This document shows, in pieces, positions 36,689-45,622 of a stretch of DNA of 64,000 nucleotides. The DNA comes from a bacterium. Lineage in GTDB: Bacteria > Cyanobacteriota > Vampirovibrionia > Gastranaerophilales > Gastranaerophilaceae. Each line of letters starts with the position of its first letter. The first letter of the stretch is position 1. Under the pieces are notes generated by a model that was not told where the DNA came from, ran no database searches, and worked only from the letters and a program-made list of their open reading frames with translations. Location of the stretch: positions 1 to 64,000 of the forward strand of contig JAFVDH010000022.1 in the NCBI GenBank assembly GCA_017478515.1. The letters run 5' to 3'. Made by a program: the position numbers and the translations under genes.

Positions 36689-37998
36689 AAATTAGTTAAA
36701 ACTCCGTTTAAAACCTCTAAGCTTCTTTTAGAAAGGATTTCAGCTTTAGCTTTTTTATCTTTTCTTATATTTTTAGGGAATTCAACACCGTGACTAATAA
36801 GTGCCCAATTTGAATTTACAGGCTGGAGTTGTTTGTGGTTTTTATCGGTAATATAATTTAGTAACGCACCTAAAATAGTTTCTTTTGGCAATGTTAAAAG
36901 ATTTTCACCATTAACAAATTTTGCCATATTAATTCCTGCAATAAGTCCTGATGCCATACTTTCGGTATAACCCTCCACGCCCGTTATTTGCCCTGCAAAA
37001 AATAAGTCAGGTCTTTTCAACGTATTTAAATTGGAAGTTAAGACTTTTGGACTATTGATAAAAGTATTTCTGTGCATAACCCCATAACGCATAATGTTTG
37101 CATTTTCAAGACCAGGTATTGAATGTATCAATTCTTTTTGATAAGACCATTTTAAATTCGTTTGAAAGCCAACAATATTATATAGAGTTCTAATTGAGTT
37201 ATCCTGTCTTAATTGAACAACGGCATAAGATTTTTCATTTGTTCTTTTATCAATCAAACCTACAGGTTTCATAGGTCCAAATCTCAATGTATCAAAACCT
37301 CTTGATGCCAAAACCTCCACAGGAAGACAGCTTTCAAAAAATTTCGCACCTTTTTCAAAATCTTTTAACTCAATTTTTTCGGCATTAATTAAAATATCAT
37401 AGAATTTTTCGTATTCATCTTTATTCATCGGGCAATTTATATAAGAAGCTTCACCTTTATCGTAGCGGGAAGCATAAAAAGCCTTGTCAAAATTTATACT
37501 GTCCTTTTCTATAATAGGAGCAACCGCATCAAAGAAATGCAGATGTTCTTCCTGAGTAAAACTTTGAATACTTTTTGCCATACTATCGGACGTTAAAGGC
37601 CCTGAAGCAATAATAACATTACCCACAGGAATTTCATTTACTTCATCTCTGATTAAATTAATCAAAGGGTTTTGACTTATTTTTTCCGTAACCTTTTGAG
37701 AAAAAAGTTCTCTATCGATAGCAAGAGCATTGCCCGCAGGAACTTTAACATCAAAGGCAATTTTAATAAGTTCAGAACCCAAAAGTTCCATTTCTTTTTT
37801 TAATAATCCGCTTGCATTAAAAATGTCATAAGACCCCATACTGTTTGAGCAGACAAATTCTGCAAGCTTTTCTGTAGTATGAGCCCCAGTCATTTTTTTA
37901 GGTCTCATCTCGTACAAATCGACTTCTATTCCTCTTTTAGCAAGCTGTAAGGCGGCTTCACTGCCAGCCAAGCCCGCACCTATTATTTTAACTTTCAT
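36685..37998 (-). CDS. trmFO: tRNA:m5U54 methyltransferase TrmFO
   Basis: A 437-aa folate/FAD-dependent enzyme that methylates U54 in the T loop. IIGAGLAGSEAALQLA with YEMRPKKMTGAHTTEKLAEFVCSNS is diagnostic, as are GPLTSDSMA, CPMNKDEY and GRPD-like FAGQITGVEGYTESMASG. I start it at the ATG at 37998; a frame opening 81 bp upstream codes for unrelated residues. No ribosome site is seen, and a TATACT -10 lies 6 nt before the ATG, so the mRNA looks leaderless. Confidence 0.96.
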   Translation of the reverse strand: MKVKIIGAGLAGSEAALQLAKRGIEVDLYEMRPKKMTGAHTTEKLAEFVCSNSMGSYDIFNASGLLKKEMELLGSELIKIAFDVKVPAGNALAIDRELFSQKVTEKISQNPLINLIRDEVNEIPVGNVIIASGPLTSDSMAKSIQSFTQEEHLHFFDAVAPIIEKDSINFDKAFYASRYDKGEASYINCPMNKDEYEKFYDILINAEKIELKDFEKGAKFFESCLPVEVLASRGFDTLRFGPMKPVGLIDKRTNEKSYAVVQLRQDNSIRTLYNIVGFQTNLKWSYQKELIHSIPGLENANIMRYGVMHRNTFINSPKVLTSNLNTLKRPDLFFAGQITGVEGYTESMASGLIAGINMAKFVNGENLLTLPKETILGALLNYITDKNHKQLQPVNSNWALISHGVEFPKNIRKDKKAKAEILSKRSLEVLNGVLTNL

Positions 37999-38004
37999 AA
38001 ATTC

Positions 38005-38036
38005 AGTATAGCAAAAAAATTTATTTATTGTAAAAT
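38005..38036. promoter_or_regulatory. overlapping divergent promoters of trmFO and wecB
   Basis: For trmFO (minus): -35 TTTACA (38029-38034), 18-bp spacer, -10 TATACT (38005-38010), 6 nt before its ATG. For wecB (plus): -10 TAAAAT (38031-38036), 6 nt before its ATG, with no clear -35. The wecB -10 overlaps the trmFO -35. Neither gene has a ribosome site. Confidence 0.6.
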
Positions 38037-38042
38037 GGCAAT

Positions 38043-39167
38043 ATGGATAAGAAAAATATATTGGTTGTATTCGGAACAAGACCTGAAGTTATTAAATTAG
38101 CTCCTGTTATTTTGGAATTAAAAAAACATTCGGACAAGTATAATGTTTTAATCTGTAACACAGAACAACAAAAGGAACTTTCTAATCAAACATTGAGTTA
38201 TTTTAATTTGAAAGCTGATATAAATTTGGATTGTATGAAACCAAATCAAACCTTAGCCGAAGTTCAAGCAAGAATACTAACATCTTTAAGCGATGTCTTT
38301 AACCATTATAAAATTGATGCAACAATAGTTCAAGGCGATACAATGACTGTACTTTGCGGAGCATTAACAAGTTTTTATAATAAAACACCTGTATTCCATG
38401 TTGAAGCAGGCTTGCGTTCATACGATATTTTTGAACCATTTCCGGAAGAAATTATGCGACAAATGACATCACGTGTAGCAGATTTACATTTTTGCCCTAC
38501 TGAAAAAAATAAAAAAGCTTTGCTAAAAGAAGATATTGACAAAAATAAAATTCACGTTGTAGGAAATACCGTTATTGATGCTCTTTTCTGCTTGTCGGAA
38601 GAAACAATAAGCAATGCAAAAAATTTCTTCAAAGAAAAAAATATAACAGTAAACGATAACTCTGTCTTAATCACCGCACATAGAAGAGAAAACCATGGTG
38701 AAAGACTGGATAGAATTATAGATGCAATAAGAACTTTGGCGGAAAAACATAAGTTTCATAACTTTATAATCCCTGTTCATCCAAACCCTAATGTAAAGGA
38801 AAAAATATACAACAGCTTAAACCATATAGAAAACATCCATCTTCTTGAACCGTTGGATTATCCAAATCTTGTATATTTAATGAAAAATGCAAAATTAATA
38901 CTGACCGACAGCGGCGGAATACAAGAAGAAGCACCGTCATTCGGCTGTCCTACACTTGTAATGAGATACGAAACCGAACGACAAGAGGGCATTGAAGCAG
39001 GTGTGTCAACTCTTGTAGGTGCAGATTATGAAAAAATAGTAGAACTAAGTGAAGAAATTTTATCCCAAGATAAAAAGGATACAAGATTAAAAGCTCAAAA
39101 CCCGTATGGAAACGGGAAATCAGCTATCCATATAGAAAAGCTGATTTCCGAATTTTTCAAAAATTAA
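38043..39167 (+). CDS. wecB: UDP-GlcNAc 2-epimerase (non-hydrolysing)
   Basis: A 374-aa GT-B-fold epimerase giving UDP-ManNAc for surface polysaccharide. FGTRPEVIKLAPVI (about 10-23), VQGDTMTV, HVEAGLRS, HRRENHGER and DSGGIQEEAP are conserved. Length is normal. It is transcribed alone, divergently from trmFO, with the ATG only 6 nt from a -10 box. UDP-ManNAc could also feed a nonulosonate route with the neuB-like gene at 28 kb, but those use other epimerases as a rule. Confidence 0.95.
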   Translation: MDKKNILVVFGTRPEVIKLAPVILELKKHSDKYNVLICNTEQQKELSNQTLSYFNLKADINLDCMKPNQTLAEVQARILTSLSDVFNHYKIDATIVQGDTMTVLCGALTSFYNKTPVFHVEAGLRSYDIFEPFPEEIMRQMTSRVADLHFCPTEKNKKALLKEDIDKNKIHVVGNTVIDALFCLSEETISNAKNFFKEKNITVNDNSVLITAHRRENHGERLDRIIDAIRTLAEKHKFHNFIIPVHPNPNVKEKIYNSLNHIENIHLLEPLDYPNLVYLMKNAKLILTDSGGIQEEAPSFGCPTLVMRYETERQEGIEAGVSTLVGADYEKIVELSEEILSQDKKDTRLKAQNPYGNGKSAIHIEKLISEFFKN

Positions 39168-39182
39168 TATAAATTTTACTAT

Positions 39183-39365
39183 TTAACCCATTGCCATATA
39201 GCCACCACCGGCGGCAGGTTCACCAGGTTGAGTAGGACTACCTGGACCTTTTGGATCAATTGGTTCAGCTGGCGTAGATTCTTTTGTTTGTACCGTAGGT
39301 TTTTTTCTTGACCCATTAATAATCATTTTAGCGCCGGTAAAAAGAAGTCCAATAGGGAATGACAT
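39183..39365 (-). CDS. 60-aa Pro/Gly-rich small protein, unknown
   Basis: A short frame with an AAAGGAAA ribosome site 8 bp before its ATG. The N-terminus (MSFPIGLLFTGAKMII) is hydrophobic, and the rest is Pro/Gly/Thr-rich (GPGSPTQPGEPAAGGG). I know no family. Good initiation context and an upstream TATAAT at 39485-39490 on the same strand support expression. It converges on wecB with 15 bp between stops. Confidence 0.45.
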   Translation of the reverse strand: MSFPIGLLFTGAKMIINGSRKKPTVQTKESTPAEPIDPKGPGSPTQPGEPAAGGGYMAMG

Positions 39366-39455
39366 AATAATTTCCTTTCTTTTTTGTAGTATTAACTTTA
39401 TTCGACAATATAATTATCGAAATATGGGCAAAAAAACTTTAGGACTCCCCATCCC

Positions 39456-39478
39456 ATCATATCATATCATATCATATA
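39456..39478. repeat. short tandem repeat (ATCAT)x4.6
   Basis: Four and a half copies of ATCAT lie within the 307-bp gap 39366-39672, upstream of the 60-aa gene and about 95 bp from its start. Apart from this and a possible -10 (TATAAT on the minus strand just beyond the repeat), the gap shows nothing. Confidence 0.7.
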
Positions 39479-39672
39479 AGGCATTATACTTGAGTTTCAG
39501 CCATTTAAAAATTCATTTTTACAAAAGTTAACAAATTTATTAAAAATAGTTCAATCTCAATATTTACGAGATCTTGCAAGAGTTTACATAACTTAATATA
39601 AAATTTCAGTAATTTTGCTTACTTTTTACCAAGGTTCAACTGCTTCAGTTTTTAATATTAAAATCGTTATTT

Positions 39673-42174
39673 TTATTCCATTTGTTCAAGAAGAATTCTA
39701 TCAAATTTTGTACGATAAAATTCAGAATTAATGTTTAATTTTGTACTGATCGAAAATAGCATTTCCAAAAAATCTTTATCTCTTTTTGTATGACTTTTTT
39801 CAAATTCATATAAAATATCACCCATTTGAATAAAGATTTTACTAAAGAATATATTTTGAGCTTCCGAAATTTCTACATCCATATCTAATTTTTCAATTTT
39901 ATCAAATATATCCAACGCAGCTTCTGCCTGACTATATTCAAGATTATTTGCAAGTCGGGAAATATTTTGAAGTATTTTTTCAGAAAATATTTTACTTGTA
40001 GGCATTTTGTCTATATCAATTCCCAAAAGTTTTATTTCAAAGTTAATATCAACAGCCTCCTGAATTACATCATCCTCAATATAACCTTTTTCATCATCAA
40101 ATAAATCGTTAAATTTTTTAGTCAACGCATATTGAGCAGAAATTTTGAATTCATCAGGGATATCCAAACCCAAAGACTGCATTTGCTGAATTGAACTTTT
40201 ACCGTCATTATACATTTTTCTGTAAGTTTCAGCGAATTTATCCATCTGGTCTTTTAATAGCATAGCAAGAATATTTTTACGTTCTTCAATGAAAATATCT
40301 TTTAACGTAAAATATTTAGAACCAAAATACTCATCAATTTTTCTGATAATCTCCGTTAAAGGCTGATTTAAAAAAGTTTTAATCAAATCTTCCTGAGAAC
40401 TTAAATAATCTTTCTGGTTAGTAAAATCTTTGATAGCACAATGGAAATCTCCGCCCTGATACTGAATTAAAACAATCATGGTATCAAAGGTTTCTAAAGT
40501 TATATTTGATTTTATTTCCAAATGAGCCACGACAAAATTTGTAGAACCCTTAGAAACTTTTTTATAAGCAATTTTTTTCATTGTATAGCAATACAAATCC
40601 TCTTCTTCTTCAAAATCTTTAAATAAAGAAGAGATAGCCCACAAAGATGCTATTTGTTTAATACTTACAACGCTTGGTTTTACAAATTTTTCATAAATAT
40701 CCCGCCCGCTGCCATATTCTTTAATATTACTTTGAGCATTTTCCAATAATGAAAGAAATTCTTCTTCCAAATTTTCAGCAGTAAAAGATTTAGCAAGCTG
40801 AATAGCTCTTGCGGCATATTTCATAATTTGAGTGGTTTCAATTCCTGAAATTTCAGAGAAAAACCAACCGCAGCTTGTAAACATTAATAAAGACTGTCTT
40901 TGGATTTCAAGCAGTTTCATTGCTGAAACTTTCTCTTCACCCGATAATCCGTCAACAAAATTAGCCTTTTGATATTTTTTAACATTCAAAATTGAGCGGT
41001 CTAAAATAACGTCAATATAGTTATTTCTGGCGTTCCAAATATCTTTAAAATATTTTTTACCCTCAGATTCATAAATTTCAAGCAATTTATCACGAAGCAT
41101 ATTTAAAGCCTCTCTTAAAGGCTTACGCCATTTTTGATTCCAGCCGGGATGTCCACCGGTAGAGCAGCCGCAATCATCCGACCATCTTCCGACACCATGG
41201 AAACAGCTCCAGCTTGAAGCCTGCTTGATATCAACTTCATATTTAACGCCAAATTTATCCAAAAATTCGCCGTAATTTACAATTTGAAAACCCTCATCTT
41301 CAGCTCTGACCTTTACAACATAAGCCAAAGCCATATCACCGAATTTTGTATGATGACCGTAGCTTTCTCCGTCAGTTGCAATATTTACAAGTTGAGGATA
41401 TTCTCTTTCATTAGACACACCCTCTTTTAGTCTTCTTATAAACTTATTACCGTCTTTTAGAAGTTCATCAAAAGCCACAGACTTAGATATTGCACCATCA
41501 TAGAAAAATAAATCTATATATTTGCCCTTGCCGTTTTTCAAATAATAGCGATAAGGTCTTGCAGGGTCAATATTACCCCAGCTGACATCCTGCCAATTAT
41601 CCGCTTCTATTTTTTTACATCTTAATGCCTGATAAGGAGATAAAACGGTAAATTTAATACCATTATCCACAAGTACACTCAAAGTTTCATCATCAACAGC
41701 AGTTTCCGCAAGCCACATACCCTCAGGCTGTCTTCCAAATCTGTAAAAGAAATCCTTTATTCCCCATTTTACCTGAGCCTGTTTATCCTGATAATTTGCA
41801 AGCGGCATAATTATATGGTTATAAACTTGAGCCAAAGCATTACCATGCCCGTTATGCTCAATTACGCTTTCAATATCAGCTTTAATTATCCTGTCATAAG
41901 TCTGAGGAGCGTTTTGTTCCATCCATGACAAAAGAGTAGCTCCAAAATTGAAGCTCATATACTCATAATTATTTACCAAATCAAGAATTTTATTTCTGCT
42001 ATCCACGATTTTAGACACAGAATTAGGGTTATAGCATTCAAAATTTATTCTCTCATTCCAATCATGAAACGGAGCTGCACTTTCCTGTGTTTCGACTGAT
42101 TCAAGCCATGGATTTTCTCTTGGCGGCTGATAAAAATGCCCGTGTATAGTTAAATAGTTTTTTCTCTCACTCAT
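39673..42174 (-). CDS. glycoside hydrolase family 57 protein with DUF3536
   Basis: An 833-aa protein. The N-terminal GH57 barrel (about 1-330) shows IHGHFYQPPRENPW, EHNGHGNAL, the nucleophile Glu in GMWLAETAVD and the acid/base region TDGESYGHH. A long helical DUF3536-type region follows. GH57 enzymes act on alpha-glucans (amylase, branching enzyme), so a role in glycogen is likely but unproven. The ATG at 42174 has GGGAG 11 bp upstream; an ATG at 42210 lies before the predicted transcription start. It stands alone between two intergenic gaps. Confidence 0.88.
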   Translation of the reverse strand: MSERKNYLTIHGHFYQPPRENPWLESVETQESAAPFHDWNERINFECYNPNSVSKIVDSRNKILDLVNNYEYMSFNFGATLLSWMEQNAPQTYDRIIKADIESVIEHNGHGNALAQVYNHIIMPLANYQDKQAQVKWGIKDFFYRFGRQPEGMWLAETAVDDETLSVLVDNGIKFTVLSPYQALRCKKIEADNWQDVSWGNIDPARPYRYYLKNGKGKYIDLFFYDGAISKSVAFDELLKDGNKFIRRLKEGVSNEREYPQLVNIATDGESYGHHTKFGDMALAYVVKVRAEDEGFQIVNYGEFLDKFGVKYEVDIKQASSWSCFHGVGRWSDDCGCSTGGHPGWNQKWRKPLREALNMLRDKLLEIYESEGKKYFKDIWNARNNYIDVILDRSILNVKKYQKANFVDGLSGEEKVSAMKLLEIQRQSLLMFTSCGWFFSEISGIETTQIMKYAARAIQLAKSFTAENLEEEFLSLLENAQSNIKEYGSGRDIYEKFVKPSVVSIKQIASLWAISSLFKDFEEEEDLYCYTMKKIAYKKVSKGSTNFVVAHLEIKSNITLETFDTMIVLIQYQGGDFHCAIKDFTNQKDYLSSQEDLIKTFLNQPLTEIIRKIDEYFGSKYFTLKDIFIEERKNILAMLLKDQMDKFAETYRKMYNDGKSSIQQMQSLGLDIPDEFKISAQYALTKKFNDLFDDEKGYIEDDVIQEAVDINFEIKLLGIDIDKMPTSKIFSEKILQNISRLANNLEYSQAEAALDIFDKIEKLDMDVEISEAQNIFFSKIFIQMGDILYEFEKSHTKRDKDFLEMLFSISTKLNINSEFYRTKFDRILLEQME

Positions 42175-42263
42175 CTGATAATATCTCCCTATATTATAAG
42201 ATTTTAGCACATGGCAAAAATTATTTTGTCATATATATGATTTAATTATACACTAAATTTTTT

Positions 42264-42791
42264 CTATTTTTTAGTTTCTTTTTTCTTCAATACAGTCAAA
42301 CTGTCCACATCAACCCAAACATCGCCTAAGGCCGTTGAAAATACTGTTCCTGTATATTCAATTGTATCGCCGTTATTCAAATCAATAAATTTTTCCGCCA
42401 TATCACGAGTCAAGAAGTTTTTCAATTCAGACAGAGGTATATCATTTGAAACCTCAGGGCGTTGAATTAAGAAAGTAATATATTTTTCAGAACTTCTCAA
42501 TGCAGGTTTGTAATCCAATCCGAGGATAGAGAATTTGTCAAAAAGAGCCGTAATTTTTATTTTCTTGTTTAAATAAACATCAGGATTTTCAACCAAATCC
42601 AGAGGCTTGACGCTCATAACTGTTTCAGCTTTTTGAGTAAGTTGAGAATTAACAACTGTTGTTTGAGTATTTTCGACAACAGCAGATTTTGAAGAACCGT
42701 TTTGCGCCATAACGCTGTTTGAAACAATTCCGTTACCTATACTTAAACCTAAGACAAAAAGCATTAAAGCTGTTATTATTTTATTTTTCAT
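42264..42791 (-). CDS. exported protein of unknown function
   Basis: A 175-aa protein with a signal peptide (MKNKIITALMLFVLGLSIG, cleavage near VMAQ), a Ser/Thr/Gln-rich linker and a C-terminal domain starting at about residue 60 (PLDLVENPDVYLNKKIKITALFD) with alternating strands that suggest an OB-like barrel. I do not recognise a named family. An AAAGGATT ribosome site precedes the ATG. It lies between the U32-like and GH57 genes, same strand, with its own promoter-like TATAAC upstream. Confidence 0.65.
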   Translation of the reverse strand: MKNKIITALMLFVLGLSIGNGIVSNSVMAQNGSSKSAVVENTQTTVVNSQLTQKAETVMSVKPLDLVENPDVYLNKKIKITALFDKFSILGLDYKPALRSSEKYITFLIQRPEVSNDIPLSELKNFLTRDMAEKFIDLNNGDTIEYTGTVFSTALGDVWVDVDSLTVLKKKETKK

Positions 42792-42836
42792 AATATTAAT
42801 CCTTTCAGTTATAAATATATTTTAGCATAACAAAAT

Positions 42837-44501
42837 TTATTTGCTATTAATCAGAAATCTACTATTTAAAAAATTAGTCAGCAAAATAGGAATAAATTTT
42901 GCATTTAAAGCCGAAAAATCAAAAACAAACTCATTAATGCCAACTTTTGTATAGTAGTCTATTTTATCAAAATTTTCCAAAATTTTGTCCGAGAACATAT
43001 GCATTCTGCAAAATCCGTCACATGTAAACGGAATAATCTTTTTCAAAGCGGGGTCTTTAAGTGCAAATCCACCTCTATGACAGGGAGCTTTGCAAGAAAG
43101 ACGGGATACTATAGCACTGTCATTATTTAAAGGACATAATCCGGACGCAGGAATTCTTATATTACCAGCAATAGTAAGCTTTTTTCTAGGAATTATATTT
43201 TTTATTTTTTTTACTGTATTAACTATATTTTCCTCATCGTTAAACGACGTAAAATCTATTGTATTTATAGGATACATATTATTTAAACAGTTGATGGACA
43301 TTGAGTTTAAAAGATTTATCCCCTGTCCGATTTCTATAGGAATTCTGTTCAAATCAGAATCATTAATAACATTCCAAAAATAACCTATATTATTTATAAT
43401 CAAACTTGCAGGAAAAGGTTCTTCCAGCAATAATTGTTTTTCGTATTCATAAACTCTGTCAAAATCTCTTTCAATTAAAATTCTCGGAGTAGACATCTGA
43501 AAACGTATACCATAATCGTTACAGAACTTTTTAACCTTTTTTATAACCTGGTCAAAACTGCTTGTTGCCAAATCGGCTGTAGAAAGGATTTCTCCGTATT
43601 CAATAGAATATATGGGATTGTAGCCGAGTTTTTTAATAAGTTTTTTAACTTCTTTAATATGAGCAAGTTCAGAAAGCCTCAAATTAACCTTAAATTTTTC
43701 CTCACCATAATATTCAAACCCTTTTATCAAACGGCTGCGTTTTATATCCCACTCAAAAGTTTGTATATTGCGGCTAAATTTAAAATCACGGCCTTCAGCA
43801 GAAAGCATATCGCCTGAAAAATGATTAGTCTGATAAGTACATTTTCTTACGTGTTTAAACGGAAGTTTTTGATTTTTAAACATTTTAGGTTTTTGAAGAA
43901 TTTTTTCAATAAGCAAAATACCGTCTAAAATTTCTTCTGAAGTCGTAAATTTGCCCTTTATAACGACTTTATCTATAGCATTAAGTTTTTTTAAATCTTC
44001 GCAGCACCATGGCAGATTATCAGAATCAATAGCCAGAGGAAGATTAGTAAACTTTTTAATCTTGGCTATATTTTTCATATATATTTCTTCTGTAATAATT
44101 ACGCCGTTAACCTTATGGAAATTATTTACAAAGTCAATTCCTGACAAATTATGAATATCAAAATATGAATCAATAATGACTTTAAAAGGCAGGTTTTGAA
44201 CTTTAATAGCCTCCAAAATGGCAAAAGTATTAATAAAAATACCGTCGACTTTAGTTGTTTTCAGAAATTTTATTAACTTCTTAATTTCAATTAAATCATC
44301 TTCCGTAATATTGTGTTTAAAGTTTATGTAAAGCTTGGAGTTATTATTTTTAGCTTTTTGAATAAACTCGTTAACATAATCAAAATTATTATTTAAGAAT
44401 TTAGAATGATAAACATAAAATTCACGGCAGGCAGAATTCTTAACAAAATTGTCAATATCATCAGGTTTTTTAACAGGCGAAATTATAGTTATATCTTTCA
44501 T
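42837..44501 (-). CDS. peptidase U32-family-like protein
   Basis: A 554-aa protein whose second half resembles U32/UbiU-UbiV/TrhP proteins: INLLNSMSINCLNN, then AGNIRIPASGLCPLN and spaced cysteines (SCKAPCHRGG, TCDGFCRMH) able to hold an Fe-S cluster. The first 200 residues form a separate alpha/beta region like a second half-barrel. Relatives hydroxylate tRNA or ubiquinone precursors; the substrate here is unknown. The ATG at 44501 follows TATAAT by 6 nt with no ribosome site; a second ATG 18 bp upstream would lie within the -10 region. Confidence 0.6.
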   Translation of the reverse strand: MKDITIISPVKKPDDIDNFVKNSACREFYVYHSKFLNNNFDYVNEFIQKAKNNNSKLYINFKHNITEDDLIEIKKLIKFLKTTKVDGIFINTFAILEAIKVQNLPFKVIIDSYFDIHNLSGIDFVNNFHKVNGVIITEEIYMKNIAKIKKFTNLPLAIDSDNLPWCCEDLKKLNAIDKVVIKGKFTTSEEILDGILLIEKILQKPKMFKNQKLPFKHVRKCTYQTNHFSGDMLSAEGRDFKFSRNIQTFEWDIKRSRLIKGFEYYGEEKFKVNLRLSELAHIKEVKKLIKKLGYNPIYSIEYGEILSTADLATSSFDQVIKKVKKFCNDYGIRFQMSTPRILIERDFDRVYEYEKQLLLEEPFPASLIINNIGYFWNVINDSDLNRIPIEIGQGINLLNSMSINCLNNMYPINTIDFTSFNDEENIVNTVKKIKNIIPRKKLTIAGNIRIPASGLCPLNNDSAIVSRLSCKAPCHRGGFALKDPALKKIIPFTCDGFCRMHMFSDKILENFDKIDYYTKVGINEFVFDFSALNAKFIPILLTNFLNSRFLINSK

Positions 44502-44507
44502 TCTATA

Positions 44508-44513
44508 ATTATA
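44508..44513 (-). promoter_or_regulatory. -10 box of the U32-like gene, leaderless arrangement
   Basis: Perfect TATAAT on the minus strand, 6 nt before the ATG at 44501. No clear -35 and no ribosome site. Confidence 0.5.
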
Positions 44514-44665
44514 AAACATAGAGAAAGAAAAGAAAATAAATGTTAAAAAAAGTAATGTTAAGAATTTTGTTTTTCATGAACACATATGATAAAATGTAAA
44601 ATACCGTAGGAAATTGCGTAAAATTAACACAAATCAGAGAAGGAATACAGGGGTGCGAAAAAGCC

Positions 44666-45610
44666 ATGATAAGTGGGTTTAGCAACGACAAAGTAAATGT
44701 TAACATAAGATATGTTAACCTGCCGAAAAGCATGACTGACAGATTTGAACTCAGTCATGACACTCTTAATGTGTTTAAAATAAGATTCAACAATGTATTT
44801 AAAAACGAAAAGATAATGTACGGAACAATAGCCGTATTAATAAGCTTATTCTCATTATTAGCCGGATACACAATATATTATATCTACGATTTGTACAATA
44901 TAGACTCACACCCGATTCAAATCAAAAACGAATTTGTAACAGACAATACTTACGGAAATTCAGGTCTTTCAGATTTAGACGTCTTGTTAAACGCAGAATA
45001 CGGAGGAACACCTGACGGAAGTTCAATTCCAACAGGAATGAATTCATCAAATCTTCAAATGCCTACACCTGACGGAAACGGCGTTTCAGCAATAACCGTA
45101 CCGAGAAAAGGCCGAAAAATAATAGAAGTTGAAGATGATTTAGATAATTCCGATATAGCAATAGCCGTAGGAGAAAAAAAGGTTATGTTCACAGTATCCG
45201 ACAAGGAAAGAACAAATCCTTTTGTACCATACACAAACGCTCTTGGCAGAACACCAAAAGTAAATTATCCTGAACCTGTACCAACAATTCCTGAAGAATC
45301 TGATGCAGGAAAAGTAATGACAACAACCATTTCAGGAATTTTATATGATACATACAATCCGTCTGCAATAATAAATGTTCAAGGAGCAGACTACCTCGTA
45401 AAAAGAGGCGATATAATAAACAGATTTAAAGTTCTTAACATAACACCTAATACAGTAACCGTACAATTAGGCTCTAATACATATAGTGCAGGTGTCGGAG
45501 AACAAATTAGCGGGAAGTTGGAATACAATACTATTTCAAATCTAAACAATAAATTCGGCGGTTCAAGCGGAATTGACAGAATGATTTATAACTCAAGAGA
45601 AAGACTATAA
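44666..45610 (+). CDS. PilP/GspC-like inner-membrane pilus/secretion protein
   Basis: A 314-aa protein with a cytoplasmic N-terminus, one membrane helix (about 51-75), a long flexible periplasmic linker rich in Gly/Pro/Thr, and a compact C-terminal domain (about 210-285: ISGILYDTYNPSAIINVQG, YLVKRGDIINRFKVLNI) like the homology region of GspC/PilP that contacts the secretin. It directly precedes the secretin gene by 12 bp. Family assignment rests mainly on topology and context. Confidence 0.65.
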   Translation: MISGFSNDKVNVNIRYVNLPKSMTDRFELSHDTLNVFKIRFNNVFKNEKIMYGTIAVLISLFSLLAGYTIYYIYDLYNIDSHPIQIKNEFVTDNTYGNSGLSDLDVLLNAEYGGTPDGSSIPTGMNSSNLQMPTPDGNGVSAITVPRKGRKIIEVEDDLDNSDIAIAVGEKKVMFTVSDKERTNPFVPYTNALGRTPKVNYPEPVPTIPEESDAGKVMTTTISGILYDTYNPSAIINVQGADYLVKRGDIINRFKVLNITPNTVTVQLGSNTYSAGVGEQISGKLEYNTISNLNNKFGGSSGIDRMIYNSRERL

Positions 45611-45622
45611 GGTTAATCAAAT

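Noticed and set aside
39456..39478. Possible CRISPR or satellite array
   Set aside because: Unit is only 5 bp with no spacers; treated as a simple tandem repeat.
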